This document shows, in pieces, positions 23,601-31,573 of a stretch of DNA of 64,000 nt (position 1 is its first letter; every line of letters begins with the position of its first letter). The notes under the pieces were generated by a model. That model had not been told where the DNA came from and made no database searches. It saw only the letters and a list, made by a program, of their open reading frames with translations. Origin of the DNA: Strongylocentrotus purpuratus (taxonomy: Eukaryota > Echinodermata > Echinoidea > Camarodonta > Strongylocentrotidae); NCBI RefSeq assembly GCF_000002235.5, contig NW_022145609.1:29287153-29351152 (forward strand). The letters are read 5' to 3'. The translations under genes were made by a program, and so were the position numbers.

Positions 23601-26019
23601 TGCTCTTTCATTAATATTTGATGAGAAAATTGTAAAGCAAAGTTTTTGTTGGGGTTTACTTGTACATGTTTCTATGCGATTCCACTGTTTTTATGAGTTT
23701 AAATTTTTAATTTTTTGTTTACAATTATTTTTTTTCATTTCATTTCATTTTTTTTTTTTTTTTAATATCAACATCATATAGCCCTAGGACATGACATACA
23801 CAGAGCTGCCAACCTTGTGCGACCAAAAAAAGGAATCATGATGGCAAAAAAAAGGAATTTTAAGCAAAAAAAGGAATTCATGAAAACAAAACTTACAACC
23901 ACGCGCGACACACTTCCAACGCAGAAATGTTCATTCATCATGCTGTTTTTTCCATACAAGCAGGTAATTTTTTTTGTGGTTATTTTGGTATTATCGGCAT
24001 TTCATTTTTTTTGAGAATATTTTTCTCTTCAAGTATGTTTTAAAATTAGTTTTCTATTGAATTTGTGATCAAATCACTATTTTAGGGCAGTTTTTTGACA
24101 TGCGGTATGTAAAAAAAAAAAAAAAATTATTAAAAAACGTATTTTATGAAGAAAAAACGTAATACCGTAATTTGGAGGAAAAAACAGAGTAATTCCGGCA
24201 AAAACGGAATGGTTGGCAGCTCTGCATACACCATCCCTGAAGGTTGATTGATAAAGATTCTGATATATATATACAGTACATACCTTGACGATGTCAGGTC
24301 TGGGCTTCTCTAAGAACTGCGTCATGTTGAAGAGAGAACACAGCAGCTTATGAACATAGTTGGAGCGTTCAGTGTACCTCTGCAGTGCCTCTAGTACTTG
24401 ACTCTCGGTTGCATAGCCTGACACCTAATGTATCATTAATATACACCAAATCATATTAAGTAAATGATTACATACCGGTATGTCAAATGACCAAAATAAA
24501 GATTATCAAGATACTAAAATAATGAAAGACCCTGGTCCAATACCAAAGATTTGTTTATCATTTAAACCTCGCAATACCATATTTCATATTTTTTACTCAC
24601 TGCCGGAGGTTCTACAAGATTCCAAAACAGAACATTAGGTATGATATGGTCTACATAAATGACATTTGACATTGGGTATCACCAAAAAAAAAAGTAAATT
24701 CAAATTACTATTCTCTCAAGAAGGGTAAACACAAGGCTCCAAACTAACTTTTTGGGAAAGGGGGTCTGGACTCTGGAATGAACTTTTTACAGCCTGTATG
24801 CATGAGCCCTAAAGTAAGATCCCCCCATATATTTTTTTTAGGGGAGGGGGTGGGGGGGGGGGGGGTCTGCGGGTCTGGACTAAGATTTTGGGTGCCCTAA
24901 GGTCCCAAGCATCTGTTAGTGTTGGGCGCTGAATCACATTAAGCAAACAATACTATTAAGCCATGATAAGTATTGCAAATTAGTAATCATGACACTTGTC
25001 ACATCCTTTACCTTGAGTTCCGGTCTGAAGTTATCATGCCTGTCTTCTATGAGATAGTCTTCAAAACACATCTCTCTCGACGACTGTCTTTCTTTCTGCA
25101 CCCCTTGCGTCAGGGTGAGTCCAATGAACTTTAACCTCGGTCTACTCGTCACAAAATGCCAGAGCGCTTCATCCCTGATGTTATCCCTACCCGAGATATC
25201 AAGGGACATGAGGTTTGGAACAGAGTCTTCTGCTGACTTCAAGAGTACATTGATACCTGTTTCATGGGCGCTGTCTTTGACGGGATGCATGTCCTGAGAG
25301 ATGTCGAGGTGTCTTAGCTCTGGAAGTTGGGCCACTGTCGATGGGATATCCTTCTCCGCAACCCTGGTGTGGTACATTGACAATGATTTCAACCGTTTGA
25401 GTTTGGTCAGCGGTGCTATAATGTGGACCAGGGTACCCGAGATGTCTAAGCTCTCTAGCTGCGTCAACCCTTCGGCAACCTCCTCCAATCCGAGCTTGTT
25501 ACCAAACTCTGTATAGCTGACGTTGAGGTGGCGTAACAGCCTGAGTTGCGGAAGTGAAATCACTATGCAGAACTTGGAGTTATTCATGAATGTACAATTA
25601 CTGACGTTCAACGAGCGCAGGTTTCTCCTGGTCCACTCTCCCAGAGCTCCGATGATGTCGTTGACGTTGACATTCCGGACGCCCGCCGCATCAAGTTCGG
25701 TGAGTTGGTGGCCGGACAGGGCACGTAGCCCTCTGGAGGACAGTGTGGCGTATTTCAGACATGCCTTCCGGACAGACACAAGATTCTGATTGGCAAATAG
25801 GCTTAGTGTCGAGTCCCTCAGCTGTCGCGTCTCGCTCAGTGTTCTAAGAAGCTGTTCGGCCAGATCACGATGGAGCTTGATCTCGGGTGATTTCAGGCAG
25901 AGTTTGGGTTCGGTGTGATCTCCTTCTAAGGATACATATTCACAGCAAAATTTAGGCAGGTTCCTGGCCACATACAGAAGGCACAATTTTTGTAGTGGGT
26001 CAGGCGACGCTGTCCCCAT
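8480..26019 (-). CDS. ZYG11B: ZYG11B-like substrate receptor of a Cullin-2 E3 ligase (12 coding exons, complete)
   Basis: Joining 26019-25012, 24424-24284, 20189-20131, 19342-19225, 18041-17988, 15435-15277, 13896-13735, 13442-13395, 12475-12408, 12047-11918, 10006-9856 and 8652-8480 gives 2271 bases, 756 codons plus TGA, with GT-AG borders and consistent phases throughout. Human ZYG11B is 744 residues. The N terminus holds a BC-box-like segment (PLQKLCLLYV, residues about 9-18) expected to bind Elongin B/C. It is followed by leucine-rich repeats (LRSLNVSNC, LESLDISGT, LRHLDIS, LMSLDISG) and then a C-terminal ARM-like domain. Family knowledge: ZYG11B/ZER1 direct CUL2 to proteins with N-terminal glycine. 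The pocket residues known from human ZYG11B align to W540, D544, N585 and E588 here. The start ATG has A at -3 and G at +4; the frame is also open upstream into the intron acceptor, so the ATG at 26019 is the sensible start. ZER1 is a more distant alternative. Confidence 0.93.
8653..9855. other. Intron 12 of the ZYG11B-like gene
   Basis: It holds a G-rich run at about 8910-8925. A patch at about 8756-8900 (GGATAAGCCCCCCGACCGC and following) has unusual base composition and may be a repeat, but no partner copy was found in this window. Otherwise nothing recognised. Confidence 0.6.
9856..10006 (-). CDS. ZYG11B: ZYG11B-like exon 12
   Basis: Acceptor TTTACAG; donor AAGAATG|gtgaga. It reads HDSILKWKNPAGEMVAYRSF followed by SPFFPLLKCY and VQLWSVWAMQHVC. 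This is the hallmark YRSFxPFFPLL...QLW(A/S)VWAMQHVC block of ZYG11 ARM repeats. Phase 0 in, phase 1 out. Confidence 0.95.
10098..10262. repeat. Purine-rich (GGAGAA)n tract in intron 11
   Basis: About 165 bases of almost pure purine on the plus strand (AGGAGAGGGGAGAAGGAGA-type units). The gene is on the minus strand, so its transcript carries the pyrimidine complement. The open frames across it are composition artefacts. Confidence 0.8.
10530..11652. repeat. Interspersed repeat built from six 135-150 bp tandem units
   Basis: Units share GACCTTTGACCTCGTGACCC, AATCTAATCAGTTCATTGGC and CTCTGCAAGATACATACATG. The shared block starts near 10,708, 10,846, 10,981, 11,131, 11,281 and 11,431. The three right-hand units are the most alike. 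The right end has a GTACGTAC/GACG run (about 11,539-11,600) and the hairpin ATGCCTCCGGCTAC-TTC-GTAGCGGAGGCAT. The left end carries a related ATGCCTCCGTCATAGCG. This is a mobile repeat carrying a satellite-like array, in intron 11. Confidence 0.75.
11690..11820. mobile_element. Tc1/mariner-like MITE family B fragment (GTTTGACTGTA end)
   Basis: The sequence ends CAGGTTTGACTGTAC and contains AAACATGTACTAAACAAACC and CTGTACATAAAGGCCACCTG, all shared with the copies at 21,045, 61,877 and 63,682. The right terminus is intact; the left appears truncated. Confidence 0.6.
11788..11966. repeat. Tandem duplication (about 88 bp, 2 copies) covering the exon 11 donor
   Basis: The unit runs from ATGAGTGGTCTTTATATACA through CTTACCAGTGACTGC and the first 45 or so bases of the exon to AGGCCCA. 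It stands twice in tandem (about 11,788-11,877 and 11,878-11,966). The right copy is the real exon edge. The left copy keeps a donor-like cttac|cag. Confidence 0.85.
11918..12047 (-). CDS. ZYG11B: ZYG11B-like exon 11
   Basis: Acceptor TTTCTTAG; donor TCACTG|gtaagca. It completes a lysine codon and reads RLLENDQIEVSYFAAGIVAH followed by LLKDGEDTW. The VSYFAAGI(V/I)AHL block is a strong ZYG11 signature. Phase 2 in, phase 0 out. Its 3' edge is tandemly duplicated just downstream. Confidence 0.95.
12408..12475 (-). CDS. ZYG11B: ZYG11B-like exon 10
   Basis: Acceptor TTCTCAG; donor TGCAA|gtaagta. It reads NNIAEVKTLRDNL followed by KREDFLKHC. NNIAE contains two of the four residues (N585, E588 here) that line the glycine-degron pocket in human ZYG11B. 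Phase 0 in, phase 2 out. Confidence 0.93.
12562..12800 (+). mobile_element. tRNA-derived SINE, copy 1 (intron 9)
   Basis: The head resembles a tRNA gene: an A-box-like TAGCTCAGTTGGTAGAGC at about 12,572-12,589 and a B-box-like GAGTTCGAAACC at about 12,614-12,625. Beyond it comes a non-tRNA body (GGTAAGGCATTAATC, CTCGGAGAGGACCTAAAGCC, TGGTTGCTTAC) shared with the copy at 60,619. No anticodon arm or 3' half compatible with a functional tRNA is present. It is antisense to the host gene. Confidence 0.85.
13395..13442 (-). CDS. ZYG11B: ZYG11B-like exon 9
   Basis: A 48-base exon with acceptor AATTTCAG and donor CTCATT|gtaagt. It reads IFPDESTLQTKVLGLI, matching the FPxExxxQxKVLGL(L/I) link between ARM repeats in ZYG11 proteins. 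Phase 0 on both sides. Confidence 0.92.
13735..13896 (-). CDS. ZYG11B: ZYG11B-like exon 8
   Basis: Acceptor AAATTCAG; donor CTGGAG|gtaatt. It reads KLLQIVRQKADIRSVDITLK, then FTLSALWNLTDESPPTC and GGLDLFIDILE. LSALWNLTDESP is the most conserved ZYG11/ZER1 block; W540 and D544 are glycine-degron pocket positions. Phase 0 on both sides. Confidence 0.96.
13897..14875. other. Intron 7, distal part
   Basis: No repeat with a partner in the window and no coding signal recognised. Confidence 0.5.
14876..15032. mobile_element. MITE family C (GGGCCCGTTGCA ends), intron 7
   Basis: An inverted-repeat element. The right arm reads, inward on the opposite strand, GGGCCCGTTGCAGAAAACTT, then TTAACTTTGCCATCAAAGGC and AACTACCATGG. 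The left arm carries matching GGCCCATTGCAC, AACTTTGCCATCAATGG and AACTACCATGG. Arms are about 65 bp around the loop CTTGATTTTGATTGGC. Confidence 0.75.
15277..15435 (-). CDS. ZYG11B: ZYG11B-like exon 7
   Basis: Acceptor TTGAACAG; donor CATGCAG|gttaga. It reads NFDRYRASKMVMDCLFVFDD, then PSMTRMSVAICSILAAKIST. It corresponds to the human segment FNRFDAAKLVM...MQRMAVAIISILAAKLST. Phase 0 on both sides. Its 5' edge plus upstream intron is duplicated at 15,686-15,849. Confidence 0.95.
15686..15849 (-). pseudogene. Duplicated 5' edge of exon 7 with its acceptor
   Basis: A 164-bp copy of 15,392-15,554, offset by 294 bp. It includes the first 44 or so bases of exon 7, the splice acceptor (TTGAACAG) and about 115 bases of upstream intron ending in an AATTTAATTTAATTT run. 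Only a few mismatches are visible. It carries no donor and cannot be a full exon. Confidence 0.88.
16119..16290. mobile_element. Short inverted-repeat element, intron 6
   Basis: The left arm GGCTTGCGGGTGCACCATGTGAGAGAGAGAG (16,119-16,150) and the following GATTGAGGAGT pair with ACTCCTCAATC, CTCTCTCTCACCATGCAAGCC at the right. A smaller stem, AGTCCTGAAAAG/CTTTTCAGAACT, lies inside. Confidence 0.6.
16291..17987. other. Intron 6, proximal part
   Basis: Nothing recognised beyond a G9 run near 17,263-17,272 and AT-rich unique sequence. Confidence 0.5.
17988..18041 (-). CDS. ZYG11B: ZYG11B-like exon 6
   Basis: A 54-base exon with acceptor TTGTACAG and donor GATGTG|gtgagt. It reads LQKNALLTLCSDRILQDV, nearly identical to human LQKNCLLSLCSDRILQDV. 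Phase 0 on both sides. Confidence 0.95.
18837..19191. mobile_element. MITE family D, copy 1 (CAGAGCTGCCAACC), intron 5
   Basis: Perfect 14-bp terminal inverted repeats, CAGAGCTGCCAACC at the left and its complement at the right. Flanking CATCTA on both sides (18,831-18,836 and 19,192-19,197) is a target duplication. The 355-bp body is AT-rich with AAAATCCTATT and AAAATCGTAC motifs and has no coding frame. The right end is 33 bases from the exon 5 donor. Confidence 0.88.
19225..19342 (-). CDS. ZYG11B: ZYG11B-like exon 5
   Basis: Acceptor CTTCCAG; donor CAACAG|gttagt. It completes a serine codon and reads ACLYNLTKHQLGEGVHVSVL followed by SSMVGLVLDAMETFYSQQQ, an ARM-like helical repeat. Phase 2 in, phase 0 out. 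Confidence 0.93.
19569..19613. repeat. (GA)n microsatellite, intron 4
   Basis: Alternating GA for about 30 bases at 19,585-19,613 within a longer purine-rich patch (19,420-19,613). Confidence 0.85.
19881..20130. repeat. Degenerate tandem repeat of about 45-75 bp abutting the exon 4 donor
   Basis: Units contain TGAAAGCATATTAA, TACAGTGTGTGTTTAGACAG and TGAGTTTTAC. About four to five copies of variable length end exactly at exon 4. The last TGAGTTTTAC, read on the minus strand, is the exon 4 donor gtaaaactca, so the array includes intron bases of the splice site. Confidence 0.85.
20131..20189 (-). CDS. ZYG11B: ZYG11B-like exon 4
   Basis: A 59-base exon with acceptor GATTACAG and donor GCAAG|gtaaaa. 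It reads IILPQMKAHPRIIGVQMAA and splits a serine codon. HP(R)xxG(V/I)Q(M/L)AAS is a standard ARM-repeat start in ZYG11 proteins. Phase 0 in, phase 2 out. Confidence 0.92.
21045..21160. mobile_element. MITE family B fragment, intron 3
   Basis: It shares AGACAGGTGGTCTTTATGTACAGGTGCC and TACATGTTTCAATGAGAAAC with the full copy at 63,682-63,852, and starts with AACCTGTCTATAGCGACC. The ACAGTCAAACC end is only partly preserved. Confidence 0.6.
21161..22344. other. Intron 3, middle part
   Basis: AT-rich; no repeat partner in the window and no exon-like frame recognised. Confidence 0.5.
22345..22751. mobile_element. Palindromic MITE family E (TAGGCCTG...CTCGAGATTGCCAAATA)
   Basis: The left end, TAGGCCTGCCCTCATCAGCT, then CGAGATTGCCAAATA, pairs with the right end, TATTTGGCAATCTCGAGCTAGTGAAGCCAGGCCTA, over about 45 bp with few mismatches. 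More internal short inverted blocks (GGATATTTTGC, AAATATCCC, ATCGGGATAG) lie in between. No coding frame. Confidence 0.75.
22752..23800. other. Intron 3, proximal part
   Basis: Contains C9-10 near 22,909-22,918, scattered TACATGTA motifs and T-rich runs at about 23,715-23,763. No coding signal. Confidence 0.5.
23801..24224. mobile_element. MITE family D, copy 2, intron 3
   Basis: The same 14-bp ends as the copy at 18,837, CAGAGCTGCCAACC and its complement. CATACA is duplicated at 23,795-23,800 and 24,225-24,230. The 424-bp body has AAAAAAAGGAATT repeats at the left and AAAAACGTAATACCG at the right. The right end lies 59 bases from the exon 3 donor. Confidence 0.88.
24284..24424 (-). CDS. ZYG11B: ZYG11B-like exon 3
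   Basis: Acceptor ACATTAG; donor GTCAAG|gtatgt. It reads VSGYATESQVLEALQRYTER, then SNYVHKLLCSLFNMTQFLEK and PRPDIVK. The SG.ATESQ(I/V)LEAL(K/Q)RYT block joins the LRR and ARM-like halves of ZYG11 proteins. Phase 0 on both sides. Confidence 0.95.
24425..25011. other. Intron 2
   Basis: Contains a G-rich run at about 24,842-24,866 and a GGGTCTGGACT motif used twice (about 24,764 and 24,873). No coding signal. Confidence 0.55.
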
Positions 26020-26043
26020 CTTTAGTGCGCTGTTATCATCAGT
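25012..26043 (-). CDS. ZYG11B: ZYG11B-like exon 2 (first coding exon, LRR domain)
   Basis: The acceptor CCATACAG gives 24 bases of 5' untranslated sequence before the ATG at 26,019-26,017. The donor is CTCAAG|gtaaag. The 336 codons cover the BC-box-like N terminus and the leucine-rich repeats, ending at RPELK. The whole LRR domain on one large exon followed by many short ARM exons is a clear internal contrast. Confidence in the start is good: Kozak-like context and the expected family length. Confidence 0.95.
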
Positions 26044-26400
26044 CTGTATGGAAACAAATTTAAGAAAACAATTGGTGGGTTTAATTGTAGTACAATTTGG
26101 AAAGGATTCTGGGTGGCTGAACAATATAGCTAACCTTAGGTTAGTACAAGGTACAGAGTTATTGACAGGAATGATCTTGATCTAAAAAGTATGATTTAAT
26201 AAACTAACACAAACATTCACAAATATTCTTAATCATGAAATAAGAAAAAAAGTTGATTTAGTTTCTGAATAAATGAATTACGGTAAATCACTTACATTTC
26301 TAGGAATGGCTCATTGGAAAGAATGTCAAAATAGCACTTTTTAGACTCTATGAACAAAAGTACAAAACATTAAAATCTTCCTTTCCCTATTATTGATCAT

Positions 26401-26475
26401 GTTATAATATCTACATGTACATGTACATGTACAGTACATGAACCGGTATGTATGATAGAACCTATAATGTACATG
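26401..26475. repeat. (TACATG)n-like microsatellite, intron 1
   Basis: CTACATGTACATGTACATG and further ACATGTA words. The same hexamer is scattered across the window, for example near 23,176, 27,175-27,260 and 63,660. Confidence 0.75.
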
Positions 26476-28659
26476 TAACAGCCTCAACTTTGCTACATTT
26501 TTGTTTTCAAGAGCAAAACAAGAGTGCATCATTTCATGTAAGGTGTCACACTCCTTGGTCACACAGAGACATTTAGATTCTGCCTATCCAGGTCCCTTCG
26601 AAAAGTACTATATCATGCTCTTGAGACTATCATAAAATAACCAAAAAGTGTCTTGGAAGAAGAAGAAAAAAGCAGCCAAAGTGCGCAATATTAATATTCA
26701 TTATTATAAAATGAAATTGGTTGGGAAGTTTCGAATCCCTCACATGACTTATAATACACAACCCCGCCCCCCCCCCACAAAAACAACAACAACACCACCA
26801 ATAACAAAAAAACAAAACACAAAAAAAAAAAAACCAACAACAAACAAACGCAAGTACCGGGAGGCAAGTTTATAGAATAGACGGTGAATGTGCTACAAGA
26901 TAACATTTACATGTACATGTTCAGTGTACATTATGAGCCTGGACCAATACCCACAGTTACATGTACAGCCGCCTTGGACATCTCCTGTGAAATATATCTT
27001 GAAAACAACACAAGTCAACACTTAGCTACTGGTAATCTAGATGAAGAGTACATTTATCATACAGTATGGGATCTTGAATCATGAATTTGTTACACCCAAA
27101 AAGCTTTATTGATACTTAAGCAAACTCAAAACAATCTTAGCTGAGACACAAACACGTAATGAAGTACATGTATTATTCTACATGTACAATGTACTGTATG
27201 TATTTCAAATTATTTGTTGATTAGGCAGGATTTGAGTATTTGGAGCCTACTGATGTACATGTACTCATTTGTAGTTATTTGAGAACAAAATTTACAACAT
27301 TTTCTGAATTTCTGACTTGTTTTTTCTTAAAGGGTTTTTGATTTTCATAAAAATGATAAGAAAGTGAAAACCATTTTAATATAAGGTGATTAATTTTTGA
27401 TGTATAGGAGTTTAACATTTGGAATGCACATAATCATGGATTTCACTCAAAATTGTTTGCTCATGATCAGAGCATGATGACGTTATTTTAATGAAAGGTC
27501 CTCTTTGGGAGGTTTTCTTATAGGAAGATGCTGTGTATAATAGTAGAGTGTATTAAAGGTTATCCTACAGATACCATTGCACTTGTATGAGTATGGTGGC
27601 ATGCCCACAGTCCATGCATGACCTTAATTTGCAGAGTTCCATATCTAAACAAAATTGGTAAGATTTCAAAAATCTTATACCACCAATGGAAAGAGGAGCA
27701 TAATTGGTGACAAAATTTTCTTTTGGAATTAGGTGCCGAAGTACGAAATTATAAACAAAAGATCAACACATTTTTCAGTCTTTTATTAACGTGCGTTCAG
27801 AAAAAATATGAACTTGGCAACAAGGGTCTGAACTCTACGTAAAAAGTGATACCAATTGATTGTATGATATTCTGCCTTGCAATTTGTGCAATTACCTTAT
27901 CTTTGATAGGTCACTTTTTAATAAATCACCTGTAAACCCTCATAAAGGAATTAAAGACTTGTTGTTTTAAGTCTTTTTCTTCAGTTGTAGCTCATTCCGA
28001 TTCAACAATAAATTTGCTAATTGCACCGATTTGTAGTCTAAAAAATCTACTATTATTTGGTAGTTACTGATCGCAATAAATGATGTAGGCCTACATGTAG
28101 AATATGAGAAATCATAAATTGAATTTCACATTCCTATCTCTTCTTTTAAATGAGCACAAACTTTGGACAGCAAATCATTATTTCATTTTTATTTCATTTT
28201 TATTTCATTTATTTATTTTCCATTAAAATAAGTAAACAATACATAAAAAAATGAACAGCAAAATTGGAAGGACTCCAAGATAAGCAAAGCTTGTGAGAAT
28301 GGGGCCCTGTACAAAAATAAACATACAAGCAAATTATAATAACAAATATTGTAAAACGTATCAAAACAAACATACCCCACCCACATTCATTCACATGCAC
28401 ATAGACACACCAAGACACAGCAGGGTTGTGACTGCTAACGTTAGATCAAAATCTCATTATTGAATCTTGAATTTATTGCACCAGAAAAGCTCCATTAATG
28501 ATAAATTGATACCAGACATGTAACAATCTTAATCAGAAGGGGCCATGGGTTGAGAATGAGGATCATCCGTAAAAACAAGGATATCCTCGGAAACACAGAC
28601 AAAATGCAATCAATTCAACAACGAGAGGGCGTGCTTTCAAATAGGCTTGAGTCGGTACG
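26476..28659. other. Intron 1, proximal part
   Basis: AT-rich; a C/A-rich stretch lies at about 26,761-26,850, and TTTCATTTTTATTTCATTTATTTA repeats lie at about 28,181-28,215. No exon-like frame with splice sites was recognised. Confidence 0.5.
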
Positions 28660-30300
28660 GTCGATCACACCGGGACCCGACCGTTGCCGTCGGGTCCCGG
28701 TTTCGTTTTTTGAGAACCGACGCTCCGAAAAAAATAACGAAATATGTAAGAAATTGCAGTTTTGCACACCACTAAAATCAATCCACCTTAAAACTTAAGT
28801 ATTTAATTGTTACCAATCATATTCTAGCTCATCCTGAATCAATCCGAACTGCTGATATAAATATATGGGTTGCAAGGCAGTTCACCCCATGGGGTTGTTG
28901 TTGCCAGCTGCTAGCTAGCTACTGTACTGGCCGGGTCTCTCGGCAGGATTAATAAATCAGGTTGAAAGAAACAATAATGTTTGAATAATAAAACGGCTTT
29001 CTAAAAAGTACTTCTTTAACATACCGATCGAATAATTTTTAAAAGACAAAATAAATATTTTTTCTTTGATTTTGAACACCGCATGCTTCTTTTAAAAGCT
29101 GAAAATTACTTGGTAATCATAAGAAGTTTCGATACGGATAGCTGTTGCAAGGCAAGTTCAGACTAGTCTCGGAAAAATGCGCAGTGTTCCTCGTTAGCTG
29201 TAATGCGTGCCAGAACGAACCCAAACAAAGACGTGATCGTAACGAGAAAAAAATCATAAAAAACTACGAGAGCACAATTGGAAAGACAACTACTCAAAAT
29301 TATCGTAATCAGATACATAAGTTGGAGGAAGAAAACAATAGTTGTCCAAGGAAAGCCACATAAATAGTGATATTTAAGGAGTTACTATAGGTACAATCAC
29401 TATCAGAAGGGCCTGCTGCAATATCCGAATTACACGTGTTTAAATTGAACACGAGGCTATACGAGGCAAATAACGCCCTCTACGGTAAAAAGCAGTATAA
29501 CAAAGGATTCGAGTATTTGCAGCAGGCCCCTTGCGATAAAAATGTACCCAGTTACTCCTCGATTATCACAATTTCTGTGGCATTTCTTGGGCGATTATTG
29601 AATTCATTGTCCAAGTTATCTATCTGATTATGGTAATTTTGAGCAGTAGTTGTCTTTCCAATTGTGCTCTCGTAGTTTTTAATGATTTTTTTCTCGTTAC
29701 GATCACGTCTTTGTTTGGGTTCGTTCTGGCACGCATTACAGCTAATTACGAGGAGCACTGCGCATTTTTCCGATACTAGTCTGAACTTGCCTTGCAACAG
29801 CTATCCATATCGAAACTCTTGATTACCAAGTAATTTTCAGCTTTCAAAAAAAAGCATGCGATGTTTAAAATAAGAGATAAATATTTATTTTGTGTTTAAA
29901 ATATTATATGATCGGTATATTGTACAGAAGAAATTTTTAGAAAGCCGTTTTATTATTCTAACTTTCATATTTTTTTACCAGATTTATTCAACCTGCATGA
30001 ATCAAAATGGTGGCTCGAATGTTGTCTTTCTATTTCTGCCCCAGTTTTTTTACTTTTAGAGGCACGCAAATGGCACTAAACATCGCCAATCATGGATGAA
30101 AATAATGTCAAATGGAAGAATATACCGATCTGAGCCGAGGTATGCATGTGTTGATTTATTTAATTGATAAAAAAGGTCACTTTTAAGGGACATACTGATG
30201 ATATGCGCTTTTTATAGAGGCAAGTGGCAAATCCTGCGAGCTGATTTCGGGACACCGGGTCCCGATCGGTACAAGGCCGTCGGGACCCGGTTTATGAAAA
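28660..30300. mobile_element. Foldback element with about 430-bp inverted arms and hairpin ends, intron 1
   Basis: The arms 28,949-29,365 and about 29,575-30,000 are inverted copies. For example, AATAATAAAACGGCTTTCT, AATGCGCAGTG, ACAAAGACGTGATCGTAACG and GAGAGCACAATTGGAAAGAC recur on the opposite strand. The spacer has its own inverted GGGCCTGCTGCAATA/TATTTGCAGCAGGCCC. At each outer end lies a GC-rich hairpin of one type: ACCGGGACCCGAC with GTCGGGTCCCGGT (28,669-28,701), and a similar one at about 30,253-30,293. No transposase is seen. Confidence 0.75.
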
Positions 30301-30304
30301 TCCC

Positions 30305-30590
30305 GACATGACTCAGGCCTATCCTACTTTCAAACTGACCAAACCCAGGTGCAACACCAAACTCAGGCAAGACTCATTTAGCCACAGGGTCCTCAACGAC
30401 TGGAACTCCCTCCCTGAGTTGGTAGTATCTGCAACCTCGGTAAACAGCTTTAAAGCCAGACTTGACTATCACTGGAAGAAGGAGCAATATCATTCACCCT
30501 TCTCCCAGTTGACACTCCAGTTATGACAATCCTGATATGACCCAGCAAGCAAGATACAGATGTAAAATGACTATGGTGCAAGACCTGGAA
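30305..30590 (+). pseudogene. CR1/jockey-type LINE fragment (C-terminal end of ORF2)
   Basis: The plus-strand frame reads KLRQDSFSHRVLNDWNSLPE, then LVVSATSVNSFKARLDYHWK. The pattern SFSxRVxxxWNSLPxxVVxAxSVNSFKxRLDxHW is the standard C terminus of jockey-superfamily LINEs. Only this last part remains. It lies in intron 1, antisense to the host gene. Confidence 0.8.
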
Positions 30591-30600
30591 GCTGGGACAT

Positions 30601-30613
30601 CCCCCCCCCCCCC
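30601..30613. repeat. C homopolymer
   Basis: An uninterrupted C run of about 13 bases between the LINE fragment and the following repeat. Confidence 0.8.
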
Positions 30614-30694
30614 TTGAAGTTAGACCTGGAAGCTTGGCAGCTGGAGACGGCTTTCTTCCAGAAGCTTTGGTATTCAAGGTATTCAAGGTATTCA

Positions 30695-31046
30695 GGATCG
30701 TCCGCATTTTCGCAGATATTTTTTCTTTGGTGCTCTGCAGGTTTTGGGTTCCCGAAACGCGTGCTGGCAATGCGAAAAACAGATTCTGCTTAATACAAAA
30801 ACCCCAGTTCACCGTCTACTTTATACGGTGTCCGTCTTCCCGGGGATTTATCGTCATAACGTGAAAGTCTCTGTACAAAGTCTAAGTGAAATGCATCAAG
30901 AAAATCATCGCAGAATCCGTTCTTTTGCATCGCCAACGCGGGGATCGGAAATCAGAATCGTCAGCGAAAATGCGGACGATCCATATTTTTGCGGACATGT
31001 CTGTCCCCCGCTTACGAAGACGGTCCTCGTTTATGCGGATGATCCT
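30695..31046. mobile_element. Possible MITE with AGGATCGTCCGCAT ends
   Basis: The left AGGATCGTCCGCATTTTCGC matches the reverse complement of the right ATGCGGATGATCCT. An internal copy, GCGAAAATGCGGACGATCC, lies at about 30,965-30,983. Limits and terminal repeats are imperfect. Confidence 0.4.
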
Positions 31047-31573
31047 TTTTCTCGGTCCAGCGTTAATTAAGATTCTAAAATAATTTTATAACTTGTCTTT
31101 AAAAAGTGATAAACATGATCATAAATAAATGACAAAACTGAAACTTGAAAGAAACCTCTCTCCGTCTCTCTCTAAAAAAAAAGAGGGGGGACACAGATAT
31201 TGTACCAAACTGGCATTTTAGTATTGCTACTAGATACTGCAACTAACATACCACATCAATGTCCATGGGAACAACTTCTTGGTGTAGACGTACATCCATA
31301 CCGGTCTAATCAGAAGCTAGCTACCATCACAGCTGGCAGTGTCGTGTCTTAGCGCAGTTGCACTTGCAAGTTGCAGTTACTACTGTGTGCACAAGCCGTA
31401 CAGTGATAATGGATAACTGTACAAAAAAGTGCAGGAAGTTACATGTATTGTAGACTACGAAGTTAGACAGACTGAACCAAAATACAGTGCGAGTCGTCTC
31501 AAAACTTTTCACAAATTGATGGATAAACACATTATACAATCACAAACATATGCACCATGAGTGAAGTACTTAC

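Noticed and set aside
26020-26124. Longer N terminus of the ZYG11B-like protein
   Set aside because: The upstream frame passes through the intron acceptor CCATACAG and lacks family similarity; the ATG at 26,019 gives the expected length.
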